DNA from: Anaerococcus sp.
GTDB taxonomy: Bacteria > Bacillota > Clostridia > Tissierellales > Peptoniphilaceae
Direction of reading: 5' to 3'
Length of the DNA: 9,745 nucleotides
NCBI GenBank assembly: GCA_030825745.1
Contig: JAPJPH010000024.1
Location: forward strand, 1-9,745
Both the position numbers and the translations under genes were made by a program. How positions within the stretch are numbered: the first letter of the stretch is position 1; each line of letters opens with the position of its first letter. Below, piece by piece: positions 5,535-9,745 of this stretch. The notes beneath the pieces are model-generated. The model did not search any database. It worked only from the letters and a program-made list of their open reading frames with translations, and was not told where the DNA came from.

Positions 5535-6693
5535 TATGAATATAGAAAGTGTAACACAATACTTTCCTGGCATGGACATAATAGAGTCTGATATAGCCAA
5601 GCAGATAGATGAAATCTATGAAAGTGTAAAAAATGAAGATGTAAATGAAGAAGATATCCTAGCTAGCCTTAACAAAGAAAGTCTTGATTATATAGACTTT
5701 TATAGGCTTTTAAAAAATGAATCAGATGATATATTTAACCAAATGGGAGATTTAGCTAAAATAGCTAGGTATAGATATTTTGGGTCAAATGTCAACTTGT
5801 TTTCTCCTATTTATATAGCAAATTACTGCGAAAATTCTTGCAAGTACTGTGGTTTTAGGGCCAAAAGTGATATCACAAGAGCAAGGTTAGAAGAAGATGA
5901 GATAGATAGGGAGATGGCAGCCCTAGCAGCTACAGGCATAGAAGATGTCCTTATCCTAACTGGAGAAAGTGAGAGATTTTCATCAATAGAATATATAGCA
6001 GGAGCATGTAAGATTGCTAAAAAATACTTTAAAAGCATAGGCATAGAAATATATCCAACCAATATTGATAATTACAAGATATTAAGAGAGGCTGGAGCTG
6101 ATTTTGTAACAGTATTTCAAGAATCATATAATAAAAAAATATATGACTTCTACCACCCTAAAGGGCATAAAAGATCCTACTCCTATAGGATAGATACCCA
6201 GGAGAGGGCCATCCTAGCTGGGATGAGAGGGGTAGGCTTTGGGGCCTTGTTTGGACTAGGAGATCCTATAGAAGAAGCCTTTAAATTAGGTATCCACGCT
6301 AAGCTAATCCAGAAAAAATATCCCCACGCTGAAATTGCCATATCCCTACCAAGGATTAGGCCAACCAAGGGGGCTGATCAAAACTTAGACTTTAACCTGG
6401 TTTCAGATAAAAAGTTTTTCCAAATAATGCTAGCCATTAGACTATTTCTACCCTTTGCCCCTATAACCCTATCAACTAGGGAGTCTGAGGACTTTAGAGA
6501 CCTAGCCATCAGCTATGCAGCTACAAAAATATCTGCATCTGTAGATACATCCATAGGCCATAGGTCAAATAAAAATAAACATGAGGGAGATAGTCAATTT
6601 GAAATAAATGATCAAAGGGCTACCCTAGATGTAGTAAAGGACTTAAAAAACTTAGGCATGAGTCCAGTTTTTTGTGATTACTTGGATATATAA
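5527..6693 (+). CDS. thiH: 2-iminoacetate synthase ThiH (radical SAM tyrosine lyase)
   Basis: A 388-aa radical-SAM enzyme that cleaves tyrosine to dehydroglycine and p-cresol, supplying the glycine imine for ThiG. The 4Fe-4S motif is C101-ENS-C105-KY-C108. A SAM-binding ILTGESER stretch, [11 protein letters not shown] in the mid-region, and the C-terminal [10 protein letters not shown] block fit ThiH. Use of ThiH rather than the oxygen-dependent glycine oxidase ThiO fits an anaerobe. Start is ambiguous. TTG 5527 overlaps the thiG stop by 8 bp and lies 5 nt after AGGGA (5517-5521). ATG 5536 gives a protein three residues shorter but sits 14 nt from that site. I prefer TTG on spacing. It is the last gene of the operon. 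Confidence 0.95.
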   Translation: MTDMNIESVTQYFPGMDIIESDIAKQIDEIYESVKNEDVNEEDILASLNKESLDYIDFYRLLKNESDDIFNQMGDLAKIARYRYFGSNVNLFSPIYIANYCENSCKYCGFRAKSDITRARLEEDEIDREMAALAATGIEDVLILTGESERFSSIEYIAGACKIAKKYFKSIGIEIYPTNIDNYKILREAGADFVTVFQESYNKKIYDFYHPKGHKRSYSYRIDTQERAILAGMRGVGFGALFGLGDPIEEAFKLGIHAKLIQKKYPHAEIAISLPRIRPTKGADQNLDFNLVSDKKFFQIMLAIRLFLPFAPITLSTRESEDFRDLAISYAATKISASVDTSIGHRSNKNKHEGDSQFEINDQRATLDVVKDLKNLGMSPVFCDYLDI

Positions 6694-6744
6694 ATATCCT
6701 TTTAAGTAAAAAAAGTTCTTAAAATGAATTAAAATTTATCCAAG

Positions 6745-6806
6745 GATACAAATAAAGACCTAAGAGATCTTATATACTTCTTTTAGGTCTTTCAATTATT
6801 TGTATC
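6745..6806. terminator. Bidirectional terminator between thiH and the convergent minus-strand gene
   Basis: AAAGACCTAA (6754-6763) pairs with TTAGGTCTTT (6783-6792) over 10 bp. A second block, GATACAAAT (6745-6753), pairs with ATTTGTATC (6798-6806) after a 5-base bulge. Both flanks become T-rich when read outward on either strand, so it can end thiSFGH and the convergent gene whose stop is at 6859. The stretch 6694-6858 holds no gene. Confidence 0.75.
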
Positions 6807-6858
6807 TACCACCAGCAAATAGGCTAATATCCTTACTTATAAAAACTCACTTACTAAA

Positions 6859-7635
6859 CTAATAGTTATTAACCCTTATAAACCTAGAAGGATTATATAA
6901 GGCCCATTTGGTAGTAGTTAGAAGGTCAGCTCCAAATATGATTTTGTTATCAGTATCATCTAGGCTATCATCTACCCTAGTTGTAGCTAGGCTAACTTTT
7001 TCACCATCAAAGTCAAATTCATACATATCCTTATATAAAATTTCTTCTTTTCCTAGTTCTAATATATCTATAGTATCTTTAAAATCTTTCCTTATATCAA
7101 TCATATCATATAAGGACCTAGCTATCCTGGTATAAACCTTCGAACTATCCAGACTTGCCTTTATAATTTTGCCATTAAAGCCTACATTAAAGACTGGCAT
7201 ATTAGTTTTTTCCTTATTTTTTATATCCTTAAAATCAGATACTTGAACCTCTAAAATAGAATTTCTCAAATCTCCCCTAAAAACAAACTGGCTTATTAGG
7301 TTATAGCCTAGGATGATATCAGCAGGAAAGCTGTTGCCCTTATTATCCTTAGCTAGGTTTAAAAGCTCATCCTTGCAGGTTAAAACTGGAACCTTTTGAA
7401 GTTTTAGCCCACCTATTTGCATAGATTTTAGATAGGCCCTTCTAAAACCCTTACTCTCATCTATATAAGCATCATCTATATAAGAAAGGTCCAAGTCCTT
7501 GGCCATAGATTCTTTTATTAGGGTATTGCCACTTGTATCAAACATAGCAACTACAGATTTTCTATCTATACTAAGACCCATAAAAATGAAGTTATAATAT
7601 TTTTTATCTATTAATGGTATTTGTGAAAATTGCAT
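6859..7635 (-). CDS. Retropepsin-like (aspartyl protease fold) two-domain protein, atypical active site
   Basis: A 258-aa protein without signal peptide or membrane segment. Two halves share one pattern. Half 1 (about 15-130) has a strand pair, VVAMFDTSGNTLI with Asp33, and later ADIILGYNLI (105-114). Half 2 (about 148-258) has NGKIIKASLDSSKVYTRI with Asp163, and later NKIIFGADLL (230-239). Asp followed by Thr/Ser after a hydrophobic strand, then a distant hydrophobic-Gly (ILG), is the signature of retropepsin-like aspartic proteases; here both lobes lie in one chain as in pepsins. The normal DTG/DSG glycine is Ser in both loops (DTS, DSS), so catalysis is doubtful. Start ATG 7635 follows TAAGGAG (bases 7641-7647) by 5 nt. 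It lies between the two thi operons, convergent with thiH and divergent from thiW; no thiamin role is evident. Fold call is by motif only. Confidence 0.65.
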   Translation of the reverse strand: MQFSQIPLIDKKYYNFIFMGLSIDRKSVVAMFDTSGNTLIKESMAKDLDLSYIDDAYIDESKGFRRAYLKSMQIGGLKLQKVPVLTCKDELLNLAKDNKGNSFPADIILGYNLISQFVFRGDLRNSILEVQVSDFKDIKNKEKTNMPVFNVGFNGKIIKASLDSSKVYTRIARSLYDMIDIRKDFKDTIDILELGKEEILYKDMYEFDFDGEKVSLATTRVDDSLDDTDNKIIFGADLLTTTKWALYNPSRFIRVNNY

Positions 7636-7656
7636 ACTTACTCCTTATTTTTCTAT

Positions 7657-7665
7657 ATTATATCA
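7657..7665 (-). promoter_or_regulatory. Extended -10 promoter of the aspartyl-protease-like gene
   Basis: Read on the minus strand, TG-A-TATAAT occupies 7665 to 7657, an extended -10, about 22 nt upstream of the start codon. No good -35 is seen at the expected distance. It is divergent from the thiW promoter, with about 30 bp between the elements. Confidence 0.45.
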
Positions 7666-7692
7666 TATATAAGTAAGGATAATTATTAAGCC

Positions 7693-7721
7693 TTGATTAT
7701 TTTTTAAATATTTATTATAAT
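7693..7721 (+). promoter_or_regulatory. Sigma-A type promoter of the thiWME operon
   Basis: TTGATT (7693-7698), a 17-base spacer and a perfect TATAAT (7716-7721). Transcription should start near 7728, leaving about 34 nt before the riboswitch hairpin. There is no room for, and no sign of, a TPP aptamer in this leader. Confidence 0.7.
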
Positions 7722-7761
7722 AAAGGAAAAGATATGGGATTTTTCCCAACAGACATTGCTT

Positions 7762-7813
7762 AGGCATGAAGGGGCATACCACCACGGGTATGGGTTTCTT
7801 CATGCCTTTTTTT
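7762..7813 (+). promoter_or_regulatory. HMP-PP riboswitch (thiS motif), terminator-embedded aptamer, copy 2
   Basis: AGGCATGAAG (7762-7771) pairs with CTTCATGCCT (7798-7807), and a T-tract runs 7807-7813. The internal core GGGGCATACC-ACCAC-GGGTATGG (7771-7793) is identical to the thiS leader copy. In the outer stem T7767-A7802 replaces C3898-G3935, a compensatory change supporting the paired structure. Flanking sequence differs, so conservation is confined to the RNA element. Expected action: HMP-PP binding prevents termination and turns on thiazole uptake, thiazole kinase and ThiE, the enzyme that consumes HMP-PP. Confidence 0.8.
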
Positions 7814-7831
7814 AAGATTTAAGGAGCTTAT

Positions 7832-8377
7832 ATGAGAAAAAATAATAAAAACAGTGTACTGATCCTAGTAACCATATCCATGTTTGTTGCCATAGGTGTG
7901 GTTATTTCACCTATCCTTAGGGTAGAGGGATTTGCCCCAACAGCCCATTTTGTAAATATAGTCTGCTCAGTATTTCTAGGTCCATATTATTGCCTATTAA
8001 ATGCAATCATCACAGCAGGTATTAGAATGACCCTACTAGGGATCCCACCCCTTGCCATAACAGGCCAGGTATTTGGAGCCTTCCTTTCAGGATTTTTATA
8101 TAGGAAGACAAAAGGATCTATCCTAGCAGCAGTCATAGGAGAGATAGTTGGAACAGGAATCATAGGTGCCCTAGCTAGCTATCCAGTCATGGCATTTTTA
8201 ATGGGCAAGGGAGATATCAGCCTATTTTTCTACTTGCCATCCTTCCTACTAGCAACAATAATTGGAGGTAGCGTAGCCTTTATATTTTTAAAATCTTTAC
8301 AAAAATCAAAAATGCTCTATAGTATACAAGAAAGACTAGGAGTAAATGTGTATGAAAAATCTAGAAGAAATTCTTGA
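7832..8377 (+). CDS. thiW: ThiW, ECF transporter S component (thiazole uptake)
   Basis: A 181-aa, very hydrophobic protein with about five to six membrane spans (roughly 8-27, 40-63, 68-89, 97-124, 130-155) and a basic C-terminal tail. The block around residues 34-51 (FAPTAHFVN then CSVFLGP) and the ITGQVFGAFLSGFLY stretch fit the ThiW family. These proteins are the substrate-binding S subunit of an energy-coupling-factor transporter, predicted to import the thiazole precursor and relying on shared EcfA/EcfT encoded elsewhere. ATG 7832 lies 5 nt after AAGGAG (7821-7826). The 3' end overlaps thiM by about 26 bp. Joint location with thiM, which phosphorylates thiazole alcohol, supports thiazole rather than thiamin as substrate. 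Confidence 0.9.
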   Translation: MRKNNKNSVLILVTISMFVAIGVVISPILRVEGFAPTAHFVNIVCSVFLGPYYCLLNAIITAGIRMTLLGIPPLAITGQVFGAFLSGFLYRKTKGSILAAVIGEIVGTGIIGALASYPVMAFLMGKGDISLFFYLPSFLLATIIGGSVAFIFLKSLQKSKMLYSIQERLGVNVYEKSRRNS

Positions 8378-9167
8378 AAATAGAATAAAACTTTACGAAA
8401 AATCTCCCCTAATCCATGCTATAACCAATCCTATAGCCATAACCATGTGTGCCAATGCTATCCTTTCCCTAGGAGCTAAGGCCATATGTGCCGAGCACCC
8501 CCTAGAAATGGAAGATATAGTTAGTATTTCATCATCCCTAAGCGTTAACCTAGGCAATATAACAAAAGATAGGATGGATGCTATGAGCTTAGCTAGCCAT
8601 ATTGCAAAGAAAAAAGGAATTTCCCTTGCCATAGATTTGGTTGGAGTAGGGGCTAGTAAACTAAGGTATGATTTTGCAAAAAATCTCCTAGAAGAAAATA
8701 AGTTTGACCTAATTAAGGGAAATAGCTCAGAGATAAAGGCCATAGCAGATATTAAATCAAATGCCGTAGGCATAGATGTGGGAGATAGTGATATCATCAC
8801 CCAAAAAACCAGTGATCAAATAATAAATATAGGAAAAGATTTGGCAAAAAAATACCAATCCACCATCTTCATTACTGGAAAAAGAGATATCCTAGTATCC
8901 ACAGATGAAACATATATAATAGATAATGGGTGCGAGAGCCTAGCAAAAATAACAGGGACAGGTTGCATGCTAACGGCTATGATATCTAGCTTTATGGCAG
9001 TAACAGATCCTATAAAAGCTAGCCTTCTAGCAGCACTTATCCTAGAAATATCAGCAGAGCTTGCTAATAGCAAAAAATTAGCCACATTTTTTACTGACTT
9101 GATGGATAATATAGCCACCATAGATGATAAAACTCTAATAAAAAAAGCAAAAGTACAAAGGATTTAA
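8352..9167 (+). CDS. thiM: Hydroxyethylthiazole kinase ThiM
   Basis: A 271-aa ribokinase-fold enzyme that phosphorylates 4-methyl-5-(2-hydroxyethyl)thiazole with ATP for salvage. Numbered from the second Met: HAITNPIAITMCANAIL (22-38) is the substrate-binding start, AIDLVGVGAS (93-102) replaces the usual D-P-VGxGAT, IKGNSSEI (121-128) is the conserved xGN.SEI block, and TGTGCML (201-207) carries the catalytic Cys205. Two in-frame starts exist, ATG 8346 and ATG 8352. AGGAG (8338-8342) is 3 nt from the first and 9 nt from the second, so I choose 8352; the alternative adds Met-Cys. The gene overlaps the thiW 3' end in another frame, which implies translational coupling, and is followed at once by thiE. 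Confidence 0.95.
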   Translation: MKNLEEILENRIKLYEKSPLIHAITNPIAITMCANAILSLGAKAICAEHPLEMEDIVSISSSLSVNLGNITKDRMDAMSLASHIAKKKGISLAIDLVGVGASKLRYDFAKNLLEENKFDLIKGNSSEIKAIADIKSNAVGIDVGDSDIITQKTSDQIINIGKDLAKKYQSTIFITGKRDILVSTDETYIIDNGCESLAKITGTGCMLTAMISSFMAVTDPIKASLLAALILEISAELANSKKLATFFTDLMDNIATIDDKTLIKKAKVQRI

Positions 9168-9168
9168 A

Positions 9169-9745
9169 ATGTAACAATTATACCTATTATCAACTTCAGA
9201 TAAATATAGTGAGGAAGAATTTCTAAAAAGAATAGAAGATGCCCTAAAAGGAGGGGTGGATATCATCCAGCTTAGGGAGAAGGAGAAAACCGATAGGGAA
9301 ATTTTAGATTTAGGCTATAAGGTAAAAAAACTAACCGACACCTATAATATCCCCCTCATAATAGATGATAAACCTCACCTTGCCTGGGAACTAGGGGTAG
9401 GCTGCCACCTAGGCGATGATGATATGAGTATCAAATCAGCTAGAAAACTTTTAGGAGATCAAGCTATAATAGGGGCAACTGCCAAAAGCCTAGATAAGGC
9501 TAGACAAGCAAAAAATGAAGGAGCTAGTTATCTAGGAGTAGGAGCCATATATGAAACAAAAACCCACGTTAAAACAAAAATAACCCCAGTTAAGGTCCTT
9601 ACAGAAATAAAAGAAAATGTAGACATAGACGTATATGCCATAGGTGGACTAAATAAGGATAACCTAGATATCCTAAATGACTCCAAGGCCGATGGAATAT
9701 GCGTAGTTAGAGCAATAATGGATGCTAGTGATGTATATAAAGCAA
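9169..9745 (+). pseudogene. thiE: Thiamin-phosphate synthase ThiE, stop at codon 2; 3' end beyond the window
   Basis: ThiE joins thiazole phosphate with HMP-PP to give thiamin monophosphate. AAAGGA (9157-9162) is correctly spaced from ATG 9169, but codon 2 is TAA (9172-9174). From CAA onwards the frame is a well-conserved ThiE: QLYLLSTSD, IIQLREKEK (HMP-PP and pyrophosphate site), PLIIDDKPHLAWELG, HLGDDDM, IIGATAKS, YLGVGAIYETKTH (the GxGP.F.T.TK loop, here G-A-I-Y), YAIGGL and GICVVRAIM. One change (AAA to TAA) would explain it, since homologues often begin M-K-x-LYL. No ATG, GTG or TTG lies between the stop and the first conserved blocks; the first is GTG in GGG GTG GAT. The frame is otherwise open for about 190 codons to the window edge, near full ThiE length. 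A recent null mutation, sequencing error or unusual initiation are all possible. Confidence 0.8.

Noticed and set aside
6908..7135. Plus-strand frame inside the minus-strand aspartyl-protease-like gene
   Set aside because: The minus-strand frame is longer, has a good ribosome-binding site and promoter, and shows repeated domain motifs; the plus frame is its shadow.
3899..7793. The repeated GGGGCATACC...GGGTATGG element as a mobile repeat (MITE or REP)
   Set aside because: Both copies lie in the leaders of thi operons, inside terminators, with a compensatory stem change. That fits a riboswitch rather than a transposable repeat.
8393..9121. Long open frames on the minus strand opposite thiM (also opposite thiG, thiH and ppk2)
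   Set aside because: They mirror conserved genes on the plus strand, have no ribosome-binding sites or family signatures, and arise from the codon bias of the real genes.
1..9745. tRNA, rRNA, CRISPR array, phage attachment site
   Set aside because: No cloverleaf with conserved T-loop, no rRNA sequence, no regularly spaced repeats and no integrase or att-like duplication were seen.

Overview
The window looks like a chromosomal segment of a low-GC, Gram-positive anaerobe. Strong AGGAGG ribosome-binding sites, AT-rich spacers, an oxygen-sensitive radical-SAM ThiH instead of the oxidase ThiO, and TPP plus HMP-PP riboswitches all point to Firmicutes. The gene set resembles Peptoniphilaceae/Tissierellia such as Anaerococcus or Peptoniphilus, but that placement is inference without a database search.

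The left third (1-3700) is accessory and partly decayed. It holds the C-terminal part of a Fic protein, then an ABC-F ATPase gene (685-2199) behind a promoter and a structured leader with a terminator, which looks like a drug- or translation-responsive attenuator. Next come a possible 29-codon ORF and a 90-aa two-helix membrane protein linked by an ATGA overlap, and then the left end of an IS3-family element cut off after nine codons of orfA. Last is a ppk2 gene (polyphosphate:nucleotide phosphotransferase) with a lost start codon, an in-frame stop and a one-base deletion. A non-coding or degenerate stretch follows.

The right two thirds are a thiamin (vitamin B1) locus in two operons. Operon 1 (thiS-thiF-thiG-thiH, 3962-6693) makes the thiazole phosphate moiety. 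Its leader carries a good sigma-A promoter, a TPP riboswitch with its own terminator, and then a second hairpin with a poly-T tail that I read as an HMP-PP riboswitch ('thiS motif', an aptamer embedded in its terminator). The expected logic is two-input: off when TPP is high, on only when the pyrimidine partner HMP-PP is present. Operon 2 (thiW-thiM-thiE, 7832 to the window end) imports thiazole, phosphorylates it and condenses it with HMP-PP. It has a second copy of the HMP-PP element, with an identical 26-nt core and a compensatory base-pair change in the stem, and no TPP riboswitch. In this sequence thiE has a stop at codon 2, although the rest of the protein is well conserved.

Between the two operons, on the minus strand, is a 258-aa protein with two retropepsin-like half domains whose catalytic loops read DTS and DSS rather than DTG. 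A long bidirectional terminator separates it from thiH, and it is divergent from thiW. No thiC or thiD (HMP-PP supply) lies in the window.
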